A stretch of DNA of 64,000 bases from Arachnopeziza araneosa (Eukaryota > Ascomycota > Leotiomycetes > Helotiales > Arachnopezizaceae), in the NCBI GenBank assembly GCA_003988855.1, contig QYAI01000004.1, positions 992,001 through 1,056,000 of the forward strand, given 5' to 3'. Shown in pieces: positions 54,709 through 64,000 of this stretch. The number at the start of each line of letters is the position of its first letter. The first letter of the stretch is position 1. The notes under the pieces are model-generated. The model saw only the letters and a list, made by a program, of their open reading frames with translations, had not been told where the DNA came from and searched no databases. Made by a program: the position numbers and the translations under genes.

Positions 54709-56516
54709 ATGGCTTCCTCTTCAACTTCGGGAACAACTCCTCTATCAGCTAAAAATACCACAGATCCCATCCTCCGCAATGCCCTCAGGTATACCATTTC
54801 AGCACAGGAGTACGAGGCGCTGCATCGCTATATCATCTCCAGATCCAAGGTGCTAAAACGCAATGCGCCGAGTGTAGCTAGAGTGGAGAGGTTGATTGCT
54901 AGACCGCAGGGTAGCAGGCGAAGGGAAAGTGAGGATGCGAGGAATGGTTTGGCTGGAGGATCAGGAACTGGAGGTGATGATTACAATGCTGCAGCTGTGA
55001 GGGAGAGTTTGAGGGTGTTTGTGGGAACTGCAGTAGGGTTGAAGGTCTGGGATCTTATCAGAGAGAGGGTACTTGGGCAGGGCAGGAGGTAAGTCTCTCC
55101 TAGAAGATACGAACGGAGGTGCTAACAATCCTGAAAGTGGAAAGCAAACCCCTTTTTACAAGAACCCAAACTTTAGACTTTCATTATCCTTATCGACAAT
55201 ACTACTTCTACATCGAGTTCTCTTCCGCTTCTTTACGCGACTAAGATCGCATCTCCTGACATCCAGTTCTGCTCCATTCAGGAAGAGAAACAAACGCACC
55301 TCCAGGACACTTACGTCACCTTATGCGCCAGCCATCGGCGCAAGTTTAGCAGGACTTATGCTAGGTGTTTACCCAGCTGACCAACTGAGAGTTACGATTG
55401 CCATATATACTTTCACGCGAGCGGCTGAGTTTGCGTATAATCTTGCAGAGTCTGAAGGCTGGATTTGGAATAAAATAGAGAGACCTTGGTGGTGGGGCAG
55501 TTGGATGTTGTTTCCTCTTGCATGTGGACAGCTGTTACATGCTCATACTTTTGATCGGGATTGCTTCCCAAAGGTACGTTTGGTGTTGTCACATAGAAAT
55601 TGCACTAACGAGAATAGCCGTATGGAGAGTTTATTTACAAATACTCCCCAGTCTATGTTCAGCGTCGACCAGAGGATTATCCGTCGGCACTTGCCTGGCC
55701 AGATAGCTACTCTATCGTTGATAGCTTAGCAGAGATGGCACGCCTGAATTTCCCGTACGCTCTTCATCCTGTAATATCTAAGTAACACTAACATCCCCTA
55801 GACCTTTCATCTCGCCAATCCTGTTCCCTAACTCGGAAGTCCTCCCCCCAACCCTCAAAGCAATCTCACCCATCACATCCTCCGCCCACCCACTCATCAC
55901 ATCCCTCACTTGCGCCACCCTCCATCCCTCCGACCCATCGTGCACACGGACCTACCTCACCTATCTTCTAACCGTCTTCCCCCAGCTTGCCCGCTTCTTC
56001 ACCCTCGTCTTCAGCATTCTCTCCCTCCCGGCCCTTCTCCGCAATCCCACCAAGATTCTGAACTCTCCAATAACCCACCTCAACTCCCTTGCCGGCACCA
56101 TCCTCCGCTATTCCACCTTTGTCTCCGGCTCAATTGGCACCTCCTGGGCCAGCATATGCCTCTTCCAATCCATATTCCCACGAAATTTCCTCCCTCAAAA
56201 ACGCTTTTTCCTAGGCGGTATGCTAGGTGGGCTGTGGGCGTGGGTTGTAAGGCGTAAAGCGAGAGCAGAGGTGTTGTATGCTGTAAGAGCTAGTTTGCTT
56301 AGTGCGTGGCAGGTCGGAAGGAAGCGCGGACTCTGGAAAGGAGTCAAAGGCGGCGATGTTGCTGTTTTTGTTGCGAGTTTGATGGTCATCGAGACCGTTT
56401 TTGAGAAGAATAGAAATGCAATTAATAGTGGGGTTGTTAGGAGAGTTGTTGGTGGTGGGAGAGGAGAGGGCTGGGGTGATTCTACGGTTGAGGTAAAAAA
56501 GGAAGAAGAGAAGTAG
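54709..56516 (+). CDS. TMEM135-like multispanning membrane protein
   Basis: Four exons, 54709-55088, 55138-55573, 55618-55754 and 55802-56516, giving 555 residues. Introns are 49, 44 and 47 nt with clear branch sites (GTGCTAAC, GCACTAAC, ACACTAAC). Hydrophobic segments include YAPAIGASLAGLMLGVYPAD, WWGSWMLFPLACGQLLHAHT and FFTLVFSILSLPALL, followed by GTILRYSTFVSGSIGTSWAS and FFLGGMLGGLWAWVV. The pattern LRVTIAIYTFTRAAEFAYNL with a C-terminal glycine-rich pair resembles the TMEM135/PXMP-type proteins (peroxisomal and mitochondrial membranes, lipid handling). That assignment rests on layout and motifs, so the role is tentative. The C-terminus is charged (VEVKKEEEK). Confidence 0.75.
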
Positions 56517-56922
56517 AAGGATTGAGAGGTTTAAATGATGTTACGAGCTATGTATTATGGTTGCTTGGCTTACTGGAGGTGAGACGGCGTCGGTGGACCC
56601 ACATCTTCGTTTCTTGTAAATAGCTAGGTTATTAGATAGATTTAATCATTTGCGTATCTAACTTTGAACAGATTCTTTACCTGCTATGATATAACTTTGA
56701 AAATTCCTGCCATGTAAAAGTTGACTTGAGAGCCAGCTTCTATAGCAAAGTAACTTTGACGCTTGGGCGTTGAGTAAGTAGGCAAATCTGTGTAACAAAG
56801 CAGAGTAGGTGCCTGATCCCGAACAGTTGCCAAATCGGTCACCTCACTTCTCAAAGGCTCAGCCTTTCAACTTCTTCACCTTCTTCACCCTCAGCAACCG
56901 CTCATCTCCTCCTCCACCAACC
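56517..56922. other. Spacer
   Basis: A 406-bp AT-rich interval with no gene or motif I can support. Confidence 0.45.
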
Positions 56923-57403
56923 ATGGATCTCATCCAAAGCATCTACGAATGCTTAACAGGGCCAAGCCATGCTACGCACCCTCGCATCAACACCACCAAC
57001 CCTAAAAACAACGCCCCCAAGAGCTACAGCCCGATCGAGAAATAGCCCTCCCTCGCCGGCGAAGAGGACCTCGCCGCTCAGATCTTGAACACGCTCTTCA
57101 CGTCCGAGGAATCCTGCGGCGCGCTGGCCGAGGCGTACGAGCGGGTGCGGGGCGTGGCGGATGCGCTCGTCGCGTGGTGCTGACGGTCGTGGCGGTGGGC
57201 GTGCTGGTCGTCGTGCTCCCGTGGGTGGTGGGGGCGTTGGGGTTTGGAGAGCTCGGCCCGGTCGAAGGTGAGTTGCGAGGATGGTGCTGATGGTACTTGT
57301 AGGTTCGTTTACCGCGTGGTGGGAGTCTACCTTCCTTGATGTCGAGGCGAGGTCGCTGTTTGCGTACTTGCAGAGGTTGGGTATGAAATGGGGAAAGAAG
57401 TAG
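56923..57403 (+). pseudogene. Broken small membrane-protein gene, IFI6/IFI27-like
   Basis: ATG 56923 opens MDLIQSIYECLTGPSHATHP and runs to TAG 57043. The same frame continues past it (SLAGEEDLAAQILNTLFTSE...) to TGA 57181. From about 57177 another frame gives a hydrophobic helix: VLTVVAVGVLVVVLPWVVGA, then LGFGELGPVE. After a 35-nt GT..AG interval (57268-57302) it gives GSFTAWWESTFLDVEARSLF, AYLQRLGM and a stop at 57401. The LGFG..GP....S..AWW......A.SLFA.LQ.LGM pattern matches the interferon-induced 6-16/ISG12 (IFI6/IFI27) fold, which also occurs as small membrane proteins in fungi. One nonsense codon, one frame change and an intron shorter than the neighbours' all point to decay. An unusual splice form cannot be excluded. 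Confidence 0.55.
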
Positions 57404-58250
57404 TAGAGTGATAAGCTAGAGCTTGACCTCGACCATGAGTCTGGAGGTCTCGTTGGCTGGTCTTGGTCAGCATGCGATGATGCTCTGGCCTCATTGTGAG
57501 AGGCAGTAAGTAAGAGTATGAATATGAGACGAGAAAACGACCAGAATTGGAGAGGCTTCATTTGTGCTTTTGATTTCAGGAGATAGCGGGGCGCAATGAT
57601 ATGACTTGAATTTAGTGTTGGCGCTTGATTAAATGAGATATGGACGAGACCAACGACGATGGTGCCTGGATCGCATTTCATACAATATCAATACTCAAGA
57701 AAACAAGAGCCGCAAGTAAATCATGTCTGAAACTCAGGGATCCAGAAAGAAGATTATAAACATGTTGAAAAAGATGCGAAATAGGATTAGGCATTGTGAT
57801 CCATTGTCAGAGAGAAGACGTATATCAAGGTCCTCTAAAGTTCCCTGTTGAGGTTTTGCATCGAAATAACGCCCTGAGATTGTTGGAGAAAATAAACTTG
57901 CTGATGCTCAACTCGCAGAATTCAAAAGCTTTACGGAGCAACTAGCTTCGGTGGTTGGGAGATTGAGTAAACACGGAAATACCATGCCGTTCTGTTGTAC
58001 TCTCATGCTTGTGCGGAACAGCTAACTTCGAGCTGTTGCAATTTCAGTAAACACAAACTTCCATACCATTTCGACAGATCTGATCTTTGCTTGCAAGTTT
58101 TCACCTCGCAATCCCCAGAAAACACCTTTAGATGCGCAAGCCTTTGCATTCATGTCATGAAAGTACACCTAAGCAACCTCTGAAGCATGCTATTGTGACC
58201 CCACCCATCCATCGCAAAAAGAAACCGAGAAAAGACCATGCCCATGCCAT
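57404..58250. other. Spacer
   Basis: An 847-bp region between the IFI6-like locus and the eL13 stop. I see no gene, repeat or RNA. Confidence 0.45.
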
Positions 58251-59047
58251 TTATTTCTTAGCAGCAGCGGCCTCATCAGCCTTCTCCTTTGCTCGCTTCT
58301 CACGCTTGCCCAAGTTTCTCGCCTCACTTCTCGCCTCTCTCAACTTTCTGTATGCACCACCCTCAACAGCCTCAGGAATATCACCCTTCTTGATGTACTT
58401 GATACCAGCCTCAGCATTGACGATAGGTAGACCAGCTTTGAGGCTAGAGACAGTCTTCTTGGCGTGCTTGACCTCTTCCTTGGAAGCATCACCCTTCTTG
58501 TGTTGACCTAATTTGCGGGGGAACAGGATCAGGCGTTCGCTGTAGACCTTTAGGCGTTCGACGTTCAAGGCGAGAGATTCTTCAGAGAGGTTTTGGCGGC
58601 GGGGGTCAACGGAGATACCGATCGTAGGTGCGAGCTTGCGGGGGATACCAGCTTCCTGTTCTTTGTCAAAACCAAATATCGCAAAATCCTTCTTTCCCTA
58701 CCTTCAACTCAGTCAAGGTGAAACCACGTCCAGCTCGTACACGACGGTTGTACTTGATAGTTGGGCATCGAACAATTGGTCTCAATTTGTCAACAGGTCG
58801 GGGTGCGACAGCTGCGGCCTTTGAGAGACGAGCATTACGGCGTCTGAGTTTTCGGCCAGGCTGAATTGTATGTTAGATTCTTCTTCTTGGAGTTTTCCTA
58901 TTGTGCGATTTACCTGGTCGAAATGAACCCGGACTCGTCGCTGCCAATCCTTTCGGAAATCTAGAAGAAGTTAGGGTTTGATGATACGGCGGAATCGTGA
59001 GAAGACGTACGGTTATGTGGGATCTGTTGATTATGCTTGATCGCCAT
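58251..59047 (-). CDS. rpl13: 60S ribosomal protein eL13
   Basis: Four exons, 59047-59011, 58960-58914, 58860-58702 and 58655-58251, giving 215 residues, the normal size. The three introns (50, 53 and 46 nt) all lie in the first half, as is common for ascomycete ribosomal protein genes. The sequence is unmistakable: [99 protein letters not shown] and [20 protein letters not shown]. It ends in an Ala/Lys-rich tail. It is a component of the large cytosolic ribosomal subunit. CACGTGA at 59167-59173 lies 120 bases upstream. Confidence 0.97.
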
Positions 59048-60787
59048 TGTGTCGTGATGGGATCAAGTTGTCGTTGGGCGATTGTCGTCGAGATGGTTCA
59101 AATCTCGAAATTTTGGCGCGGCTAGGGCTTCCCACAAGTCAATTTTGAAAATTGAGTGGAAGCGAGCACGTGAGAGGGTGTGTCTGCGACAAAGTTTTGG
59201 AAGGAAGTCTGGCCAAAAATCAATACAATCTGTAAGTCGAGACTAATCATCAAGAAATGAGGTTTGATTCCTGGAACTTATTAAAGCTGAATCTTGATTT
59301 ACTAGATGGTCACATGAACCAAGATCACGTGCCTATATGCTAGCAGTATCAAGGGGTAAGGGAATTATTGATACTCTACTAGTGAAGTAATATGAATAAA
59401 TCAGGCTCAGAGAGAGTTGCAGGCCTCACATTGACTCCAAGTCAAGATCATGTCGCCCTTCTCCTGCACATGCTCTTCAAAATCCACCAGGGGCACATGA
59501 TTCATGGAACACCTAAAATCTTTCTCTTGAACAACTCTCAACACAATTCAGAAAGTTTTGAATAGACGGATTTGTAGTTTCCATTTTTCGTGCACTAATT
59601 CGTAGCTTACTGTTAAAGCACTTGTAATTGTCGCATGTTAATTCAACATTTAAATCAATTCCGAGGAGGGGGGGTAGTAGATCTGTTCAGTAGTAAATCT
59701 AGAAACGTGCTATACAAATTATTCCATCCCTAATAGGGGTTGATGAATTATCCTAAGTACTGATGGTCTAGAGTCATTCACCCTTTAGTTTGCCCTGTTT
59801 GCTCAAGCTGCAAACCATTTTTGTTTGCACGCCGGAGAAATGAATATCCGAAATAATCCCAAAAGTCTATATAAACACTCCTTCCAATCGTCGGGTTTTT
59901 TCCTTCTTTCTTTTCTTCCCTCCGATTATACTTACCTTCTTGAGGGTCAGGCGCTCACCAATGCTTTGATCCACGATACGAGACCTCCATTGCACATCGG
60001 GGCGTCAAGAATCGTTGACTTTCCTTCATCCTTAGGGGTGACACTTTTCATTATGATCATCGCGTTGCGGTGCCATGAAGAAGAGGTGACTGAATATTGA
60101 TGTTGACACGTATTCAAGTTCTTTATCTAAATACACTCTATGGCGGTCATCAAGTTCGCGCTTATCTACATTGAACTGCTGTCTATCTTGCTTCAGTAGT
60201 AATTAATATTGCCTGAACAGCTTGACATTGTGCAAACCTAGCATCATTGCCAACGTGCTAGTGTTTGGTTAAGTATGATAATTTTATTTTGTAGCAACTA
60301 TTGGGCCTGTTGAAACCAGGCGAGCAATTGTTTACTTATGCCCTCCAAGGTAACAGCTCGTCAGAAAGGTTACGGAGGTGAGTAAGATCAGAAGTGGTCA
60401 GCGTATCTATATCTCACAATGATTCTTTCCTTGAAAACAGCTCGGTTTCGAGATGTCAAGCTCATTGTTCTTGATTGCATATCCGTCGACGAAAATTTTA
60501 TGTAGCACTTAACTGACTGACAAAATCTACTCCATGTTAAGAACACACTCGGCAAGGAAGCTGTCTCTAGTTATTCAATCACTTGATCGTACTTTAATTC
60601 ATGGTGTTTCCCTTTAAAATTTGCAGCCTTAAATCCAACACGTGACTCGAACGCGCTTTCCAAAATTAATCGCGAAGCCAGATCTCCAGCTGGTTCCCAC
60701 TACCTCCTTACGAACCACACTCCTTTGCTAGCACAAATTCGACTAAACAAACTAGCATATACTCAGTCACTGAAAGAATCCGTCAAT
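59048..60787. other. Divergent spacer between eL13 and Dpm3 genes
   Basis: A 1.7-kb region containing both promoters. It has E-boxes at 59167-59173 and 59326-59331 near eL13 and at 60639-60645 near Dpm3. A 91-codon plus-strand frame at 59825-60100 has no domain and is not called. Confidence 0.5.
60639..60645 (+). promoter_or_regulatory. CACGTGA E-box upstream of Dpm3
   Basis: The same 7-base word appears upstream of several genes in the window, here 143 bases before the ATG. It is the core recognised by Cbf1-type bHLH proteins in fungi; binding here is not shown. Confidence 0.4.
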
Positions 60788-61524
60788 ATGACTCGCGCTC
60801 AACAAACCGTCTCTATCGGCCTTCTTGTCACCTCTGTATGCAAACTCCTTTCCCAAAAACTATAAGGCCTCACTCGCACAGAGGAACACAACTCACAAGT
60901 CACAGCTCTATCTCGCACTCTACCTTCAACTGATTCCACTACCAAGCCTCATTTTGGAAGAAATAATACCTGTCGTGCGTTACATTGTCTCTTACAAACC
61001 TCAGAACGAAGTGCTCTCCATCTCCCTCTCCTCTCGAGTCATATTGCTTTCTGCAAATACGGATTAGCACCTGATTCAGTCAACAATGAATCATCATACA
61101 AATCCGCATCAAACCATGGGCGAATGGATTGCAGATTTCCCAGTAATGGCAGGACCAATCCGAGACCGTCCTCGTTGTCTTCCAACACCCCCTCCCCATA
61201 GCGGTGATGACGCTCAAGCAATTGGTGAATTGATTGATCGGGAGGAAACTCCTTCACCTGAAACTCCTCCCGCTACGCCTCCTGGATCACCAGGTCGCAC
61301 ACTTCAACCTCCCAACCACACTTCTCCCACACATTGACTAGAACTAATTTTATGTGCCACAGCTACCATTCTGGGGGCTTGTCTCCTTTGGCGCATATCT
61401 ACTGTTTAAGCTGGGATACGGTGTTGCTACTTTCAATGATGTTCCCAAGGCGCATGCGGAGTTAATGAAGGAGATTGATCTTGCGAGGGCGGATTTGAGG
61501 ACCAAGGGTGTTGATGTTGACTGA
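60788..61524 (+). CDS. dpm3: Dolichol-phosphate mannosyltransferase subunit 3
   Basis: Three short exons, 60788-60835, 60906-60974 and 61363-61524, giving 92 residues, the normal Dpm3 size. The protein reads MTRAQQTVSIGLLVTS|LYLA, then LYLQLIPLPSLILEEIIPV|LPFWGLVSFGAYLLFKLGYG and VATFNDVPKAHAELMKEIDL, and ends TKGVDVD. Two N-terminal membrane segments are followed by the FNDVP-x-A coiled-coil tail that binds the catalytic Dpm1. The subunit anchors dolichol-phosphate-mannose synthase in the ER membrane for N-glycosylation, O-mannosylation and GPI-anchor synthesis. The second intron (60975-61362) is 388 nt, far longer than the others here, and contains an 83-codon open frame; splicing across it gives an exact family match. 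Confidence 0.92.
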
Positions 61525-61788
61525 TTGCATATATCAGTGGAATTTTGATATGATTGGAAAATTTGATGGCTGTAGTGTAATGTCTCAGGTACAGGAAAGG
61601 ATACCACAAGATTTATGAATTGCATGCATCTATCGAATCTTTAATCCGAATAGATACTCCGTTGACGTTCCTAAGATCTCCTAAGTTCAGATCATGACCA
61701 CTATTTCTAACGCATCTGAATTTCATATCAGAATTGCTAACTGAAAATTGAATAATGGTATCATATCTGTTATATCATCAATCATGAT

Positions 61789-62526
61789 CTATCCAGTAGT
61801 CCCCTCCTTAGCATGCTTCTCCTTCAACCTCTTTTCCGTCCTCATAAACTCCCTAATCCCAACCGGCACTCCCTTGAACAGCTCCTCTCCAGTCCACCCC
61901 GACTCCAATCCCGTCCCCCAATTCCCCTCACTTCCACCACCATCATCATCCATACTCACCATCGTATGCTCAGCGCCATCATCCGCCTCCCCCAGCATCA
62001 ACCCCGTCCCAGAAATCTCGCCCGCCGTATCCATCTTCCTCCTCCTCTTCCTCGCCTTGCCCATCACCCCTTCTCTCCTCAACGCCGCATTCGCCTCCTG
62101 CTTCTTCATTGCCCACTCCTCCAACTCATCCCGATACCGATCCCAGACGCAGTTCACGCAGCCGCTCATACAGCAGTTGTCTGGTTCGTCTGGCCGCGGC
62201 GGAACCCATACTCCTGCTACAAGCACGGATTTCTTCTGGATCTCGTTCCGCCGCTCTAACGGCGAGGAGAGCCGTGATGAGAAGAGGATGGCGGGCTCGG
62301 CGCGTGAGGGGGCGGGAGGTGGTGAGGGCGACGTGCTGCTAGGTGGGTGGGAGGGTGTATTGGGTGTGCTCGACGTCGGCGTAGAGCTGAGGATAGAAGC
62401 ATAGTAGTCTCCGATGGGATTTGCTTGCTGCGTGGAGCTCTTTTTGATACTGCTGGCGTACCGCAGGTGGCTGGTGGGGAGCTTCAAAAGCTTTGGAGTG
62501 GCGCGGAGGAGGAATCTAGTCTCCAT
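61789..62526 (-). CDS. Mitochondrial oxidoreductase-like protein (OXLD1 family)
   Basis: A single exon of 245 codons. The N-terminus (METRFLLRATPKLLKLPTSH, then LRYASSIKK) has the Arg/Ser/Leu composition of a mitochondrial presequence with no acidic residue after position 2. The oxidoreductase-like domain (PF09791) is at about residues 100-140: VWVPPRPDEPDNCCMSGCVN, then CVWDRYRDELEEW, with the conserved Cys cluster and DxYxxEL stretch. The function of the family is not established. The rest is low-complexity, with an acidic C-terminal part and a final helix MRTEKRLKEKHAKE. It is convergent with Dpm3 across 264 bp. Confidence 0.87.
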   Translation of the reverse strand: METRFLLRATPKLLKLPTSHLRYASSIKKSSTQQANPIGDYYASILSSTPTSSTPNTPSHPPSSTSPSPPPAPSRAEPAILFSSRLSSPLERRNEIQKKSVLVAGVWVPPRPDEPDNCCMSGCVNCVWDRYRDELEEWAMKKQEANAALRREGVMGKARKRRRKMDTAGEISGTGLMLGEADDGAEHTMVSMDDDGGGSEGNWGTGLESGWTGEELFKGVPVGIREFMRTEKRLKEKHAKEGTTG

Positions 62527-62994
62527 TCTGAGTATGCAGGGTCACTCTAGAGAGAGTGTGTAAGATTTATGCTATCTTGAAATCATTGAGGCGTTGGACA
62601 GGTGCTGGTAGCTTTTATCTGCTTGAGACCTCTGAGGGCAAAATCCCGGAGCTGGGTCGGACGTCATCGGCGTTGTTGACAGGATCCTGGTCTCGTGATC
62701 ATGGATTTGAAAACAAAAGTTCCGTCATTGGCTTTGACGGACAATCAACTCAAAATATGCGGTTGTATATTAGCTCTGTGTTGCAAATTTCTGTATGGTC
62801 TAAGAAGTTGAATCACGCCGTTATATCAACCAAGTGAGGTGATCTGACACGAGAGTAGTAACTTCGCAGATCCGACTGGTTTCTTCGGATTAGGCAGTCG
62901 ATTATTTTTCACGTATAAAATCAAACACCTTGCGTTTCATCAAGAGTCTTGTCTATCCTCTCCTCTTTTGAAAATTTAACCAAAATAAACAGCA
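62527..62994. promoter_or_regulatory. Divergent promoter with TATA box before the HET gene
   Basis: A 468-bp interval. TATAAAA at 62914-62920 lies 75 bases before the HET-gene ATG, in CACGTATAAAATC. Most other genes in the window lack such a clear TATA box. That would fit an inducible gene. Confidence 0.5.
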
Positions 62995-64000
62995 ATGGAA
63001 GTACCTGCTTTCGAATTTCTTCCTTTTGAATATTCCCCTTTACCTTCACCCTCTCATATTCGTGTTCTTTCTTTGCTCGGCGCGATTCGAACTATCAATG
63101 ACCCTCAGATATCCGGCTCCCCATTGATTCAATGTTCCTTGCAGACTATCAACTTGGAGGATGAGCCTGATTATGACTCCTTGTCCTATTGTTGGGGAAG
63201 CCCCTTCCAAGACAACTCTCCCAGATCGGCAGAGTATTCTATAAACAGAAAGTGGCCGATTGCTGTCAATGGGAGGCTACTTTACGTCAGCAGAAATCTT
63301 TTTGAAGCTCTCTCTCAATTCAAACCAAATGCAGACCCAGATCCAAATGTAGATCAGACATCTCCGCCGTATAACAAAACACCTTTGATAGATGCCGCTG
63401 AACGCAACCATGTGGAAGAAGTTGGCCATTTGCTCCTTCAAGGAGCTGATACTAAGAAGGTGGACATGTTTGGAGAAACTGCCCTACATTACGCCGCTGA
63501 AAGTGGGCACTTTGAGGTTGTCAAGATACTTGTTCAAGCAGGTGCTTTGCTTGACGCCCGAGACTCGTCGGGCAGAACACCGCTCATTTGTAGTGAGCAA
63601 AGGAGGCATGAGGAGGTAGCAGATTTTCTGAGACACCCTCAAAGGTTTCCAGAAATTGCCTCCTCTCATAAGCACGCCGTAAAAAGTCGTCACGTCTGGA
63701 TCGACGCTATTTGCATCAACCAGATTGATATCGCCGAGCGGAATGCTCAAGTCGCCATCATGTCACAAATCTACAGCGTAGCCAAAACTGTGCTAGTGTG
63801 GCTAGGCATCAAAGACGAATACACCGAAATAGCAAAAAATACCATGGATATTCTAAATTCGGCAAATCAGAGTCTTGACGGTCTATGGTTTGACGCTGCC
63901 TGGCGTTACAGTCAAGCTCAGAGCCACCCTGATAACGCTGAAGACGAGGACTTTCAGTCTGACACCTCTATCGTTTCTATCCGTCAATTACGAGCTCTCA
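62995..64000 (+). CDS. HET-domain protein with internal ankyrin repeats (3' end outside window)
   Basis: An open frame from ATG 62995 to the right edge, at least 335 codons without a stop. It was found by reading the frame directly. The HET (heterokaryon incompatibility, PF06985) domain begins with IRVLSLLGA, then DEPDYDSLSYCWGSP at about residues 60-75 and PIAVNGRLLYVSRNLFEALS at about 90-108. Its second half resumes at about residue 230: RHVWIDAICINQIDIAERNA, then QIYSVAKTVLVWLG. Between the halves lie about 120 residues with ankyrin repeats: NKTPLIDAAERNHVEEVGHL, then FGETALHYAAESGHFEVVKI and SGRTPLICSEQRRHEEVADF. HET proteins trigger cell death after fusion of unlike hyphae. Ankyrin repeats placed inside the domain are unusual. 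The C-terminus is not in the window. Confidence 0.9.
   Translation, partial: MEVPAFEFLPFEYSPLPSPSHIRVLSLLGAIRTINDPQISGSPLIQCSLQTINLEDEPDYDSLSYCWGSPFQDNSPRSAEYSINRKWPIAVNGRLLYVSRNLFEALSQFKPNADPDPNVDQTSPPYNKTPLIDAAERNHVEEVGHLLLQGADTKKVDMFGETALHYAAESGHFEVVKILVQAGALLDARDSSGRTPLICSEQRRHEEVADFLRHPQRFPEIASSHKHAVKSRHVWIDAICINQIDIAERNAQVAIMSQIYSVAKTVLVWLGIKDEYTEIAKNTMDILNSANQSLDGLWFDAAWRYSQAQSHPDNAEDEDFQSDTSIVSIRQLRAL

Noticed and set aside
61086..61337. An 83-codon frame inside Dpm3 intron 2
   Set aside because: Splicing across it gives an exact Dpm3 protein; the frame has no recognisable homologue and is kept only as an observation.
1..64000. CRISPR arrays, intact transposons, rRNA genes
   Set aside because: No regularly spaced direct repeats with unique spacers, no transposase or reverse-transcriptase motifs, no rRNA sequence seen on reading.

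Overview
The window reads as nuclear DNA of a filamentous ascomycete (Pezizomycotina). The mix of UVDE-type UV endonuclease, a Zn2Cys6 regulator, a DUF3425-type bZIP, a DUF6594 membrane protein and a HET/ankyrin protein fits a Leotiomycete, but that rank is an inference. Introns are short, mostly 43-110 nt, with GT..AG ends and CTAAC/CTGAC/CTAAT branch sites. Most gene models below were built by joining exons by eye. Every multi-exon model I propose as intact closes in frame over its whole length.

Layout. 1-8.4 kb is gene-poor: the 3' end of one gene, about 4 kb of microsatellite-rich non-coding DNA, then a decayed repeat-rich gene (4599-7059) whose reading frame is still visible through many stop codons. 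8.4-23 kb holds a METTL-type methyltransferase, a Zn2Cys6 regulator, a DUF6594 membrane protein, an F-box-like protein and a UVDE endonuclease, separated by long spacers. 25.7-47.5 kb is a compact housekeeping block: a DUF8035-like RS-rich protein, TFIIH subunit Tfb2, a 7-exon hotdog thioesterase, Mon2, the Mms2 ubiquitin-conjugating variant, a LYR protein, a bZIP factor, the CCR4-NOT subunit Caf40/Rcd1 and a SmgGDS-like armadillo protein. 48.7-62.5 kb holds a coiled-coil protein, a leucine-rich-repeat protein, a TMEM135-like membrane protein, a broken IFI6-like gene, ribosomal protein eL13, the DPM synthase subunit Dpm3 and an oxidoreductase-like (OXLD1) protein. The right edge enters a HET-domain gene with ankyrin repeats placed inside the HET domain.

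Functional threads. Several genes serve DNA damage handling (UVDE, Mms2, Tfb2 of TFIIH). Others serve mRNA and transcription control (Tfb2, Caf40, Zn2Cys6, bZIP), membrane traffic and glycosylation (Mon2, Dpm3), and mitochondria or lipid metabolism (LYR protein, OXLD1 protein, thioesterase, TMEM135-like). They do not form one pathway; this looks like ordinary chromosomal gene order. Two head-to-head pairs share very short promoters (Tfb2/thioesterase, 215 bp; Mon2/Mms2, 307 bp). A CACGTGA E-box recurs upstream of many of the genes.

The most notable points are an apparent 3-nt microexon that supplies the second zinc-binding cysteine of the Zn2Cys6 cluster, the frame-preserved degenerate repeat gene, and the HET domain split by ankyrin repeats. 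I found no convincing tRNA, rRNA, CRISPR array or intact transposon.
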